Made by a program: the position numbers and the translations under genes
The notes under the pieces: model-generated
Databases searched by the model: none
Told to the model about the DNA's origin: nothing
Seen by the model: the letters and a program-made list of their open reading frames with translations, nothing else
In this document: positions 1-7,420 of the stretch, in pieces
Layout: every line of letters starts with the position of its first letter
Numbering within the stretch: the stretch's first letter is position 1
NCBI GenBank assembly: GCA_022842465.1
Contig: JALHPN010000076.1
Location: 1-37,154 of the forward strand
Length of the DNA stretch: 37,154 nucleotides
Source: Polyangiaceae bacterium
GTDB taxonomy: Bacteria; Myxococcota_A; Polyangia; Polyangiales; Polyangiaceae
Direction: 5' to 3'

Positions 1-1
1 G

Positions 2-445
2 CTCGCAGCGGCCGTCGTCGTCGCCGCGGGGATCCGGCTCGCCTGGATCGGGAAGAGCACGCTCGTGCAGGTCGGCGGCGTGGCGATGGCCCTCGGGGCG
101 CTCGTGGTCGCCTTCGTGATCGCGCGGCGAGGAGGGAGCGGGCCGGCCCCGCCGCCGACGGCGCCGACATCCGAGGTGGTCGAGCACGAGCGCGCCGAGC
201 TCGAGCGGCAAGCCGAGCTGCTCCAGCGCGTGTGGCTCTGGTACGTCGCGCCGCTCCTGCCGGCGATCGTCGCGATCTATGTGGACGCGTTCCGGCGCGC
301 GCCCGACGGGCGGGGAACGGTCGTGGCGCTCGCGGCGGGCACGGTCGCGTTCCTCGCGGGTGTGGTCGTCTTCAACCGTCGCGCGGCGCGAGCGCTACGG
401 CAGCGGACCGACGCGGTGCTTCCGCGCGCTCCACGCCCGGGATGA
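2..445 (+). CDS. Membrane protein of unknown function, 5' end outside window
   Basis: The reading frame is open from the first bases of the window, so the true start lies upstream; an internal GTG at 65 is the first start codon visible. At least two hydrophobic membrane segments are visible before the last third: one at the extreme N terminus of the fragment (LVQVGG...VVAFVIARR) and one after a charged stretch rich in Glu/Arg (WLWYVAPLLPAIVAIYV). A third follows (ALAAGTVAFLAGVVVF). The tail is Arg-rich (RRAARALRQR) and probably cytoplasmic. This order, with short loops and an Arg/Glu-rich linker, suggests a small inner-membrane protein. I do not recognise the family and propose no function. 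Confidence 0.6.
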   Translation, partial: LAAAVVVAAGIRLAWIGKSTLVQVGGVAMALGALVVAFVIARRGGSGPAPPPTAPTSEVVEHERAELERQAELLQRVWLWYVAPLLPAIVAIYVDAFRRAPDGRGTVVALAAGTVAFLAGVVVFNRRAARALRQRTDAVLPRAPRPG

Positions 446-466
446 CGTCGGCCGAGAAAGGCGTAG

Positions 467-1861
467 ATGTTTGGGAGAGACGTGATCGCCCTTTCCTCCC
501 GCAACGAAGCCCTCCGCTCTTCCCTCGTGCTCGCGATCCTCGCGACGGCGCTCGCCGCGTGTGGCGGCCGCGCCGCACCGAAGCCGGCCGCAGCGCCGCA
601 GGCCTCTGCGGCGCCCGACGACGCGGTCCCCGAGGCGCTCGCCGCGAATGCCGAGCGTGATCGTCGGGGCGACGCCGGCGTGCGCGCGGCCGCGAAGCCG
701 CTCGTCCAGGGCGGTGAGCGTGGCATTCCGCGCTGCGGAAAGCTCGGTCCTGCCGTGCTCGGCAAGGGGAGCGCGAGAGCCGCCGCGCCGCAGACCGAGG
801 CGCCTCCGAGCGGCGTCAAGAAGGTGGGGAAGGGGTCCAAGCGCGGGCGCGGGAGGGGCAACGCGACGGCGGCCGCACCCGCACCCGCACCCGCACCCGA
901 GCAGTCGTCCACTGACGCGCCGGTCGATCTCCTCTCCGGCCGACTCCGCCTGGGTCCGCTCCCGCGGAGCCGAGCGCTCCCGCCGCCGAAGGACGGGCCC
1001 ACGCTCGAAGAGGAGTCACGCCTCGTCGTCGATGCAGGCGGCGAAGGACTCGCCATCGTCACGAAGGAGCTCTTCCAGCTCGATCCCGATCGCTATGCGC
1101 CCGAGCCCGACGCGAAGCCGACGCCGGGCACCCTCGACGAGGAGGCGCCGAAGTTCCTGAAGGCGACGTTCCCGAACGAGGAGTCGCTCGAGATCACCCC
1201 CGTCGAGATCGGCGAGGCCAAGCTCCGTGCCTATGCGGCGCGGCCGAAGGAGCCGAATGCCCCGCCCGGCCAGGACGTTGCCCTGGCGCTCGCGCTCCTC
1301 GTCGCTCACCCGGACGGGACGCTCCAGAGCGTGGCGTTCCACGTGAAGGGGGAGATGGTGCGGGTCGCGACGGGGAATGCGCTCGTCGGATGCACGCGCC
1401 TCGCGGAGAAGGTCGCGAGGACCATCACCTCCGGACCGCGAGCCCTCGAGCGCTCCGCGGGCACGCGTCACCTCCTCGGCGTTCCCGGTGGAGACAAGGA
1501 GCTCGTCGCGCGCGTCCCCGACGACTACGTCGCCGTGAAGGGCGAAGACTTCGTCCGCCTCTACAAGCTTCGCCCGCTCTCGCTCTACGCCGGCAACGTC
1601 GCGGTCGCCGTCGGACCGAAGAAGGACAGTCGCCCCACGGAGGACGGAGGCGGCGACGCCGTCCCCGGCAAGCTCCTCGGCCGCGACGTGACGTGGCAGA
1701 AGAAGACGCTCCCGAAGGGGGGCGGCTGGCTCCATGCGAGCGAGCCGCTCGAGCCGGGCGGCGCCACCTTCGCCGACGTCCTCGTGAAGACGCGCCAGGC
1801 GAAGATGCTCGACGAGATGCAGAAGGTCGCCGAGACGATCGCTCTCGTGCCGAGGCCCTGA
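467..1861 (+). CDS. Putative lipoprotein, low-complexity N-terminal half
   Basis: This is a 464-residue product with a lipoprotein signal peptide: a charged N terminus, the hydrophobic stretch SSLVLAILATALAAC, and a lipobox LAAC with the lipidated Cys at residue 32. It is therefore probably exported and anchored in the outer membrane. Residues 33 to about 150 are Ala/Pro/Arg-rich low complexity with an (AP)n run. The C-terminal 270 residues look folded, with alternating charged and hydrophobic segments, but match no domain I know. A second possible start is the GTG at 482, preceded at good spacing by GGGAG (473-477); that start would give a more typical signal-peptide length. It converges on the leftward gene ending at 1880, with an 18-bp gap. 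Confidence 0.7.
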   Translation: MFGRDVIALSSRNEALRSSLVLAILATALAACGGRAAPKPAAAPQASAAPDDAVPEALAANAERDRRGDAGVRAAAKPLVQGGERGIPRCGKLGPAVLGKGSARAAAPQTEAPPSGVKKVGKGSKRGRGRGNATAAAPAPAPAPEQSSTDAPVDLLSGRLRLGPLPRSRALPPPKDGPTLEEESRLVVDAGGEGLAIVTKELFQLDPDRYAPEPDAKPTPGTLDEEAPKFLKATFPNEESLEITPVEIGEAKLRAYAARPKEPNAPPGQDVALALALLVAHPDGTLQSVAFHVKGEMVRVATGNALVGCTRLAEKVARTITSGPRALERSAGTRHLLGVPGGDKELVARVPDDYVAVKGEDFVRLYKLRPLSLYAGNVAVAVGPKKDSRPTEDGGGDAVPGKLLGRDVTWQKKTLPKGGGWLHASEPLEPGGATFADVLVKTRQAKMLDEMQKVAETIALVPRP

Positions 1862-1879
1862 TCTCCCTTCACCTCGGCC

Positions 1880-2263
1880 TCAGCTCGCCGCCGGGCTCGC
1901 CTTCGTCGCGCAGAGCTCGAGGACGCGAGCGAGGGAGGCCTCGTCGACGAGGCGATCCCCCCAGAACACGATGCGGGCGCCGCCCAGCTGACGACCGAGC
2001 TCGAAGCCGAACGTCCCGTCCTCCGTGCGGAAGGTCGTGATCCAACCGTCCGTCGTCGTCTCCTCGCGTAGGAACGTCTCGACGTAGGAGCGCCCTGCGA
2101 TGATCTCGCGGCGGAACGGGAGGTCCGCGCGCGGCGTCTCCTCGACGCTCTCCTTGTAGAGCGCGAACTCCTCCGAAGGACCGAAGACGGAGCCGTCGGT
2201 GCTCGCCTCGAAGCCCTCGGGGAGATCGAGCGTGACGCCGTGGTCCGAGATGACATGCAGCAT
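1880..2263 (-). CDS. Small cytoplasmic protein of unknown function
   Basis: This is a 127-residue protein starting MLHVISDHG. The start at 2263 is chosen because GGAAGG lies 7-8 bases upstream; an in-frame start at 2293 would overlap the preceding gene and lacks such a site. There is no signal peptide or membrane segment. The pattern (an N-terminal strand LDLPEGF, a central Tyr/Phe-rich antiparallel-strand region, and an amphipathic C-terminal helix) resembles DcrB/DUF1795-like small alpha-beta proteins, but the similarity is too weak to assign. It is probably co-transcribed with the lipoprotein gene at 2290-2919, whose stop is 26 bp upstream. Confidence 0.65.
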   Translation of the reverse strand: MLHVISDHGVTLDLPEGFEASTDGSVFGPSEEFALYKESVEETPRADLPFRREIIAGRSYVETFLREETTTDGWITTFRTEDGTFGFELGRQLGGARIVFWGDRLVDEASLARVLELCATKASPAAS

Positions 2264-2289
2264 GCGTGACCTTCCTTTCCTTCCGACTC

Positions 2290-2919
2290 TCACCAGAGAC
2301 CGACCGCCGAGGCGTCACGGGGATCGATCCCGTGGCGCTCGAAGACGCTCCGCATCGCCGCCGCCGCCGCGCTCTCCTCTTGCTTCGCGGCCTCCCAGCG
2401 TGCCTGGTACTCGAGGACCCGAGGGTTCCGCTCGCGCTTGGCGATCTCCCAGTTGTCGCTCGCGACCGTGAGGGCGTGCTCGGCGCTCTTCCACGCCTCC
2501 ATCTGCTTCACGTACTCGGGGTCGGCGCGCACGATGGCCACCTTCCCGCGGACCTTCGGGAGCCTCTGCGCCTGCGCCGCGTTCTCCTGCCCGATGCTCG
2601 CGTCGAGACGAGCGGAGCATGCGTCGAGCTCCGCGAGCTTGGGGGCGACCGAGGGGTGGCGCTCGCACTGCGCGTGGAGGGCGGCGGCCTGCTGCTTCAC
2701 CGGGTTCACCTGGGACTGGGCTGCGCTGCGCTCGTTCTCGAGGGTGCAGTAGGTCGCGAGGAGCTGTGTGGCCGTCCCGCTGCAGTGGTCGGCGAGGCGC
2801 GCGTTCGTGCTCTCCGCTTGCGCCGCGAATCCTTCGTGGAGACCGGGGGCGCCGCAGCCGACGAGCACGAAGGCGAGCGTGGTGACGGAGGCGAGCACGC
2901 AGCAGCGGAGGATCATCAT
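2290..2919 (-). CDS. Putative lipoprotein with helical coiled-coil body
   Basis: This is a 209-residue product with a clear lipoprotein signal: MMILRCC, a hydrophobic run LASVTTLAFVLVGC, and a lipobox LVGC with Cys at residue 22. AGGAG lies about 6 bases before the first of two adjacent ATG codons, supporting the start. The mature part is rich in Ala, Glu, Gln and Arg and looks almost wholly alpha-helical, with several regularly spaced Cys (C46, C58, C86 and C100 region) that could form disulfides in the periplasm. No enzymatic motif is visible. It is probably the first gene of a two-gene leftward operon with the 127-residue protein. Confidence 0.7.
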   Translation of the reverse strand: MMILRCCVLASVTTLAFVLVGCGAPGLHEGFAAQAESTNARLADHCSGTATQLLATYCTLENERSAAQSQVNPVKQQAAALHAQCERHPSVAPKLAELDACSARLDASIGQENAAQAQRLPKVRGKVAIVRADPEYVKQMEAWKSAEHALTVASDNWEIAKRERNPRVLEYQARWEAAKQEESAAAAAMRSVFERHGIDPRDASAVGLW

Positions 2920-2929
2920 GACGATTCTC

Positions 2930-3097
2930 CTACGGCGTCGAGCGCGCCGATCTACCTCGCTCGGACTGCGGCTTCGTCAGCGCAGATCGAGAGTTCGGGC
3001 GCCGCCATGCGGAGCGCATCACGCAGTGCGCGACGAGCGGCGCGAGCGTCTGGAAGTCCGCGTCGGGGGTCGCGCCGCGGCGCGCGACGTCCGCCAT
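2930..3097 (-). other. Coding-like stretch, possible 55-residue ORF or gene remnant
   Basis: On the minus strand, the frame read from about 3215 down to a TAG at 2930-2932 shows high G/C at third codon positions and plausible protein composition between about 3170 and 2990 (for example LDAWMADVARRGATPDADF). The first ATG in that frame is at 3097 and gives 55 residues; no ATG or GTG in frame precedes it. The last 20 residues lose the coding signature. The TAG overlaps the ribosome-binding site of the lipoprotein gene starting at 2919. It may be a decayed gene whose start has been lost, or a short upstream cistron. Protein identity is unknown. Confidence 0.25.
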
Positions 3098-3142
3098 CCA
3101 TGCGTCGAGCTCCCCCTCGACACGGCGGAGGGCGGGCGAGCC

Positions 3143-3169
3143 CCGGCCCGTATCCCGGACACGGGCCGG
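3143..3169. repeat. Perfect 9-bp inverted repeat (hairpin)
   Basis: CCGGCCCGT and its reverse complement ACGGGCCGG flank a 9-base spacer. No T-run follows on either strand. The rest of 2920-3442 holds the coding-like remnant, the DnaA-box-like site, the promoter and the MraZ boxes listed separately; I see no further gene in this stretch of about 520 bp. Confidence 0.45.
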
Positions 3170-3208
3170 AGGGTCGCATGCGGCGTGCCCCGGCGACGCA
3201 TCCTTCCC

Positions 3209-3228
3209 TGTGGATAACTTGTGGTGAA
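3209..3228. promoter_or_regulatory. DnaA-box-like sites upstream of the dcw operon
   Basis: TGTGGATAA at 3209-3217 is an exact reverse complement of the consensus DnaA box TTATCCACA. A second, degenerate copy TGTGGTGAA (7 of 9 matches) starts 11 bases later at 3220. They lie about 100 bp upstream of the predicted mraZ promoter -35. Whether DnaA binds here is inference; one exact 9-mer plus one weak copy is suggestive, not proof, and is too few for an origin. Confidence 0.4.
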
Positions 3229-3325
3229 CCGCGAAAGCGTGGCTTTCTCGGCCAAACCGGCCGCGCTCCCTTGTCGCGCGGCCGCCCCGCGCAAGGTAAT
3301 CGGTGGGCCTACATCATGGAAATGT

Positions 3326-3354
3326 TTGACGCTCCGCCGGGGTCAAAATATCTT
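3326..3354 (+). promoter_or_regulatory. Predicted sigma70-type promoter of the dcw operon
   Basis: TTGACG (3326-3331) as -35 and TATCTT (3349-3354) as -10 are separated by exactly 17 bp in a locally AT-richer patch of an otherwise GC-rich region. Transcription would begin near 3361, just ahead of the MraZ boxes and about 80 bp before the mraZ start codon. The position fits a main promoter for mraZ and the coupled genes downstream. Confidence 0.6.
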
Positions 3355-3365
3355 CGCGCTGCTAC

Positions 3366-3395
3366 GTGGGAAGAAGTGGCGGAGAGTGCCAAGAA
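3366..3395 (+). promoter_or_regulatory. MraZ operator: three 10-bp direct repeats
   Basis: Three head-to-tail units, GTGGGAAGAA, GTGGCGGAGA and GTGCCAAGAA, occur at exact 10-bp (one helical turn) spacing. Known MraZ sites, for example upstream of E. coli mraZ, consist of TGGGN-type repeats separated by 5-bp spacers, the same 10-bp period. The first unit matches best and the later two are degenerate. The site sits between the predicted transcription start and the mraZ ATG, where bound MraZ would repress its own operon. Confidence 0.65.
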
Positions 3396-3442
3396 ACGGC
3401 ACGACTGCCCGAGGGCCCCCCACGTCGCGAGGGCGCGGCCGC

Positions 3443-3886
3443 ATGTTTCGGGGTCGGTACGAGCACACGATCGACGCGAAGGGGCGGACGAGCCTCCCCG
3501 CGCGCTATCGCGACGTGCTCTCGTCGATCGGCGAGCGCCGCATCATCCTCACGAGCGCGCTCGACCCGTGCCTCGTCGCCTACACCGCGCCCGAGTGGCA
3601 CGCGTTCGAGGAGCGGCTCGCGAAGCTCCCGCAGTTCGACAAGGCCGTCCAGAAGCTGAAGCGGCTCTACGTCTCGGGCGCGGTCGAGTGCGAGGTCGAC
3701 GACTCGGGGCGCGTCCTCGTGCCGCCGACCCTTCGCGAGCACGCCAGCCTCAAGAAGGACGTCCTCTGGGCCGGCAGCGGCAAGTACGCCGAGCTCTGGG
3801 ACGCCGGCCTCTGGAAGCAGCACTTCGAGACCACGGACGAGGAGCGCGCCGAGATCGGCTCGCGCCTGGCGGAGCTCGGCCTGTGA
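3443..3886 (+). CDS. mraZ: Transcriptional regulator MraZ
   Basis: This is a 147-residue protein of the usual family length, first gene of the dcw operon. It shows the two MraZ/AbrB-like (SpoVT-AbrB fold) repeats: MFRGRYEHTIDAKGRTSLPARYR at the N terminus (key residues DAKGR and LP.R) and VSGAVECEVDDSGRVLVPPTLRE in the second half (DSGR, PP.LR). MraZ forms ring oligomers that bind tandem TGGG-type repeats and repress the operon. The ATG at 3443 begins the conserved N-terminal motif; longer in-frame starts upstream would run through the promoter and operator. The DNA just upstream carries a matching three-unit operator, so autoregulation is likely. Confidence 0.95.
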   Translation: MFRGRYEHTIDAKGRTSLPARYRDVLSSIGERRIILTSALDPCLVAYTAPEWHAFEERLAKLPQFDKAVQKLKRLYVSGAVECEVDDSGRVLVPPTLREHASLKKDVLWAGSGKYAELWDAGLWKQHFETTDEERAEIGSRLAELGL

Positions 3887-3993
3887 CGGCGGGACCCGTC
3901 AGCATGGGCCAGGCCCAGCTCGCGTTGCCGGGCGTCGCGTCCGAAGCTGCCGCCGAGTGGACGTGGACCGAGGAAACGGGAGAGGAGGCCGAG

Positions 3994-4977
3994 GTGACGA
4001 GCTTCGTCCACGAGACCGTGCTGAAGGCGGAGGTCGTCGCCGCGCTCGCGCCGAAGGACGGCGTCTATGTCGACGTGACGCTCGGCGGCGGAGGTCACAC
4101 CGAGGCGATCCTCGAGGCCCACCCTGCCGCGCGCGTGATCGGCCTCGACCGCGACGAGAACGCCCTCGAGGCGGCTCGCGGTCGCCTCGTGCGCTTCGGC
4201 GATCGCCTCACCCTCGTCCGCACGTCCTTCGGGCGGGTCGCGGACGTGCTCGCCACGCTCGGCGTCACGCACGTCGCGGGGCTCTGCGCCGACCTCGGCG
4301 TGAGCTCCCCGCAGCTCGACGAGGCCGGCCGCGGCATGAGCTTCCGTCGCGAGGGGCCCATCGACATGCGGATGGACCAGTCGTCCGGCGAGACCGCGCT
4401 CGATCTCATCGAGCGCCTCGGCGACGACGAGCTCGCCGACGTGCTCTTCAAGTACGGAGAGGAGCGCCGGTCGCGTCGCATCGCGCGGAGCGTGAAGCGC
4501 GCGCTCGCCGACGGTCAGCTCCTCACGACGCTCGACCTGCGTCGCGCGATCGTCCGCGCCGTCGGGCCGGTGCGCGTCGGCGGCGTCGACCCCGCGACGC
4601 GCACGTTCCAGGCGCTCCGCATCGTCGTGAACCGCGAGCTCGAGGAGCTGGAGGAGCTCCTCGCCGCGCTTCCCGCCGTCCTCGCTCCGCGCGGCGTCGC
4701 GGCGATCATCAGCTTCCACTCGCTCGAGGACCGCCTCGTGAAGCGCGCGTTCGGCGATCGCACCGTGTGGTCGCCGCTCTCGAAGAAGCCCGTCGTCGCC
4801 GCCGACGAGGAGAGCAACACGAACCCGCGCGCGCGGAGCGCGAAGCTCCGCTCGGCCGCCCGCTGTACGGCAGAGGAGCAGCGCGGCTACTACCGGCGCG
4901 ATCGCGACCCGGCGCCGGAAGTCGACTCCGAGCCGGAGCTCGGCGAGGGCGACGCCGAGAGCGAAGGCGAGCCGTGA
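3994..4977 (+). CDS. rsmH: 16S rRNA (cytosine-1402-N4)-methyltransferase RsmH
   Basis: RsmH (MraW) methylates N4 of C1402 in 16S rRNA using S-adenosylmethionine. The SAM-binding glycine motif VDVTLGGGGHTEAIL, the acidic LDRDENAL strand, DLGVSSPQLDEAGRGMSF, and the C-terminal IISFHSLEDRLVKRAF are all present. The GTG at 3994 is chosen because a perfect AGGAGG lies 5 bases upstream and translation then begins at the family-typical FVHETVL; this gives 327 residues. In-frame ATG 3904 or GTG 3883 (the latter overlapping the mraZ stop as GTGA) would add 30-37 residues of Ala/Glu-rich sequence, and I cannot exclude them. The C terminus has an acidic tail. Confidence 0.93.
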   Translation: MTSFVHETVLKAEVVAALAPKDGVYVDVTLGGGGHTEAILEAHPAARVIGLDRDENALEAARGRLVRFGDRLTLVRTSFGRVADVLATLGVTHVAGLCADLGVSSPQLDEAGRGMSFRREGPIDMRMDQSSGETALDLIERLGDDELADVLFKYGEERRSRRIARSVKRALADGQLLTTLDLRRAIVRAVGPVRVGGVDPATRTFQALRIVVNRELEELEELLAALPAVLAPRGVAAIISFHSLEDRLVKRAFGDRTVWSPLSKKPVVAADEESNTNPRARSAKLRSAARCTAEEQRGYYRRDRDPAPEVDSEPELGEGDAESEGEP

Positions 4978-5333
4978 ACGCCCGCCGCGCTCGGATCTTC
5001 CTCACCCACTGGACGCTCGCCGTCACGGCCGCCGTCTGCGCGTTCGTCGTCCATCTCGCGCTTCGGGGGCGCACCGTCTCGCTCGGCTACGAGATCGGCA
5101 AGGCGCGCCAGGAGCAGGCGCGTCTCCGCGAGGTGAAGCGCGTCCACGAGCTCGAGGCCGCGAGCTACAAGACGCCCGAGCGCGTCGAGATCGTCGCGCG
5201 CTCCCTCCTCGGGATGGAGCCGCCCGGCCCGGATCGCATCGTCCCGGTCGGCATGCGTGTGGACGTCGAGGGAGAGGCGGCGAAGACGGCAGCGGGCGAG
5301 AAGTCCGCGCGAACGCCTTCACTCCTGCCATGA
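4974..5333 (+). CDS. ftsL: Cell division protein FtsL
   Basis: This is a 119-residue bitopic protein in the canonical position between rsmH and ftsI. A short basic cytoplasmic N terminus (VNARRARIF) leads into one membrane helix (residues about 12-30, WTLAVTAAVCAFVVHLAL). A periplasmic coiled coil follows (about 38-64, with regularly spaced Leu/Val and many Arg/Glu), then the YKTPERVEIVARSLLGMEPP segment typical of FtsL-type proteins. FtsL pairs with FtsB/DivIC and activates FtsWI. The GTG start overlaps the rsmH stop (GTGA), implying translational coupling. Sequence conservation in this family is low, so position and topology carry the call. Confidence 0.85.
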   Translation: MNARRARIFLTHWTLAVTAAVCAFVVHLALRGRTVSLGYEIGKARQEQARLREVKRVHELEAASYKTPERVEIVARSLLGMEPPGPDRIVPVGMRVDVEGEAAKTAAGEKSARTPSLLP

Positions 5334-7420
5334 AGAACCTCGACCCCGCGCGCGCCAAGTGGATCCGCTTCCGCATGGGGCTGCTCTGCGGGACCATGGC
5401 GGTCGGCCTCGGCGCGTTCGTGTCCGGGGCCTTCCGCGTCCAGGTCGAGGACGGCCAGACGTGGAAGGACACGGCCGAGAACCAGCGGCAGCGGCGACTC
5501 CACATCGAGCCGAAGCGCGGCGCGATCTACGACCGGACCGGCGCCGCCCTCGCCGCGAGCGTCGAGGTGCCGAGCGTGAGCGCCGACGTCGTCGAGATGC
5601 TCCGCGCGTACGAGCAGCCTGCGGTCCGAGAAGCGATCGTCGAGGACTTCTCCGTCCGCCTCGCGAAGACGCTCTCGCTCGACGTCGCCGACGTCCGCCA
5701 GAAGATCGCCTCGAAGCGTCGCTTCGTCTGGCTGAAGCGGCGCGTGACGGCCGAAGAGGCGCAGGCGATCCGCGATCTCGCCGACCCGAAGAAGCAGACG
5801 CACACAATCAAGGGCCTCGCGATCGAGGGCGAGGGCCGCCGCTACTATCCGGGCCGCGAGCTCGCCGGCCCGGTGCTCGGCTTCGTCGCCCCCGACGGCT
5901 TCGGCAAGGACGGGCTCGAGCTCGCGCTCGACGAGGAGCTCCGCGGCAAGGCCGAAGAGGTCAAGGGCCTGCGTGACCGGAGCGGTCGCCTCATCTTCTC
6001 CGAAGGAACGACGGACGAGTCGGCGCTCCGCGGCCATGACGTGCACCTCGCCGTCGACGAGGGCATCCAGCACGTCGCCGAGCGCGAGCTGAACAGCGCG
6101 ATGCGAACGTACGAGACGAAGGGCGCTTCGCTCGTCGTCATGGAGCCCCACACGGGCGAGATCCTCGCGCTCGCATCGGTGCCCGACTACAACCCGAACG
6201 ACTACGGCGGGAGCGAGGTCGACTCGCGCCGCAACCGCGCCGTCAGCGATCGCTTCGAGCCGGGCTCGGTCATGAAGGTCTTCACGGTGGCCGCGGCGCT
6301 CGCGGCGGGGACCCTGAAGCCGACGGAGACGATCTACTGCGAGCACGGCACCTACCGGCTCGCGAACGTCACGATCCACGACACGCACCAGAACGACTGG
6401 CTCTCGCCCACGCAGGTCCTCGCGAAGAGCTCGAACATCGGCGCGCTCAAGATCGGGCTCGGGCTCGGGGAGGCCGGCCTCCACTCCGCCTACCGGCGCT
6501 TCGGCTTCGGGGAGCCCGTCGGCCTCCCGCTCCCGGGCGAGGCCTCCGGCGTCCTCCGTCCGAAGGGAAGGCCGTGGTTCGACGTCGAGACGGCGAACGC
6601 GTCGTTCGGTCAGGGCATCAGCGTCACGACGGTCCAGCTCGCGCAGGCGATGTCGGCGATCGCGAACGGCGGCAAGCTCGTCGAGCCGATCCTCGTCCGG
6701 CGGATCACGGACGGGCGGGGCAACGTCGTGAAGGAGTGGACCCCGCACGTGAAGCGCGAGGCCGTCCCGGGTCACGTCGCGCGGATGGTGGCGGAGATGC
6801 TCACGGCCGTGGTCGAGGAGGGCGGCACCGGCGTCGAGGCGTCGATGAACGGCTTCCGCGTCGCCGGGAAGACCGCGACCGCGCAGAAGGTCGACCCGGC
6901 GACCGGGAAGTACTCCGAGGACAAGTACACGGCCTCCTTCGCGGGATTCGTGCCCGCGGAGAAGCCGCGGCTGGTCGTCGTCGTCGTGCTCGACGAGCCG
7001 ATGATCGGGCGCTACGGAGGAGATCTGGCCGGACCGGTGTTCCGGCGCGTGGCCGAGGCGAGCCTGCGCTACCTCGGCGTACCTCCCTCGAACGCAGCAC
7101 CCAAGCTCAAGTCCGTGGCCGCGAACGCGAACGCACAGAAGGTGGTGGCCGAGGCCGTCGACGCGCCCGAAGGCGGCGTCGGCACGACCACGACCACGAG
7201 CGGCAACGTCCCGGAGACGATCGGGCCGCCGGCGCCGAGCGGGATCAAGGTGCCCGACGCGAGCGGGATGGGCGCGCGCACCGCGATCAAGGCAATCGGC
7301 GCCGCGGGCCTCGTCCCCGTGGTCGAGGGTACGGGCAAGCTCGTGAAGCAAGTGCCCTCGGCGGGCTCCCAGGTGCCGAAGGGCACGCCGGTGCGGCTCG
7401 TCTTCGAGCCCGCCTCATGA
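5330..7420 (+). CDS. ftsI: Septal peptidoglycan transpeptidase FtsI (PBP3) with PASTA domain
   Basis: This is a 696-residue class B penicillin-binding protein that crosslinks septal peptidoglycan with FtsW. It has one N-terminal membrane anchor (residues about 16-36), a pedestal domain beginning near PKRGAIYDR (61-69), and a transpeptidase domain with SVMK (catalytic Ser313, Lys316) and SSN (367-369). The third motif is K514-T-A rather than the textbook KTG (GKTATAQK). A linker rich in Thr/Ser/Pro then leads to one C-terminal PASTA domain (about 638-694). PASTA tails occur on SpoVD/PBP2x-type enzymes; E. coli FtsI lacks one. The ATG overlaps the ftsL stop by 4 bp, and the stop overlaps the murE start. 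Confidence 0.95.
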   Translation: MKNLDPARAKWIRFRMGLLCGTMAVGLGAFVSGAFRVQVEDGQTWKDTAENQRQRRLHIEPKRGAIYDRTGAALAASVEVPSVSADVVEMLRAYEQPAVREAIVEDFSVRLAKTLSLDVADVRQKIASKRRFVWLKRRVTAEEAQAIRDLADPKKQTHTIKGLAIEGEGRRYYPGRELAGPVLGFVAPDGFGKDGLELALDEELRGKAEEVKGLRDRSGRLIFSEGTTDESALRGHDVHLAVDEGIQHVAERELNSAMRTYETKGASLVVMEPHTGEILALASVPDYNPNDYGGSEVDSRRNRAVSDRFEPGSVMKVFTVAAALAAGTLKPTETIYCEHGTYRLANVTIHDTHQNDWLSPTQVLAKSSNIGALKIGLGLGEAGLHSAYRRFGFGEPVGLPLPGEASGVLRPKGRPWFDVETANASFGQGISVTTVQLAQAMSAIANGGKLVEPILVRRITDGRGNVVKEWTPHVKREAVPGHVARMVAEMLTAVVEEGGTGVEASMNGFRVAGKTATAQKVDPATGKYSEDKYTASFAGFVPAEKPRLVVVVVLDEPMIGRYGGDLAGPVFRRVAEASLRYLGVPPSNAAPKLKSVAANANAQKVVAEAVDAPEGGVGTTTTTSGNVPETIGPPAPSGIKVPDASGMGARTAIKAIGAAGLVPVVEGTGKLVKQVPSAGSQVPKGTPVRLVFEPAS

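Noticed and set aside
3143-3169. Intrinsic terminator upstream of mraZ
   Set aside because: The stem is good, but no T-run follows on either strand and no gene ends there; it is kept only as an inverted repeat.
3209-3228. Replication origin
   Set aside because: Only one exact and one weak DnaA box are present, with no AT-rich unwinding element and no dnaA, dnaN or gyrB nearby.
2266-3883. Upstream extension of the rsmH frame
   Set aside because: The frame is open for 1.6 kb, but it runs antisense through the lipoprotein gene, then through the promoter, operator and mraZ in another phase. It is a chance open frame.
5165-7351. Long open frame antisense to ftsI (about 728 codons), and similar long antisense frames over murE, murF and ftsW
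   Set aside because: These arise because high-GC coding DNA leaves few stops on the opposite strand. They lack family motifs and are Arg/Asp/Glu-rich as expected for shadows, while the sense frames carry full catalytic motifs.
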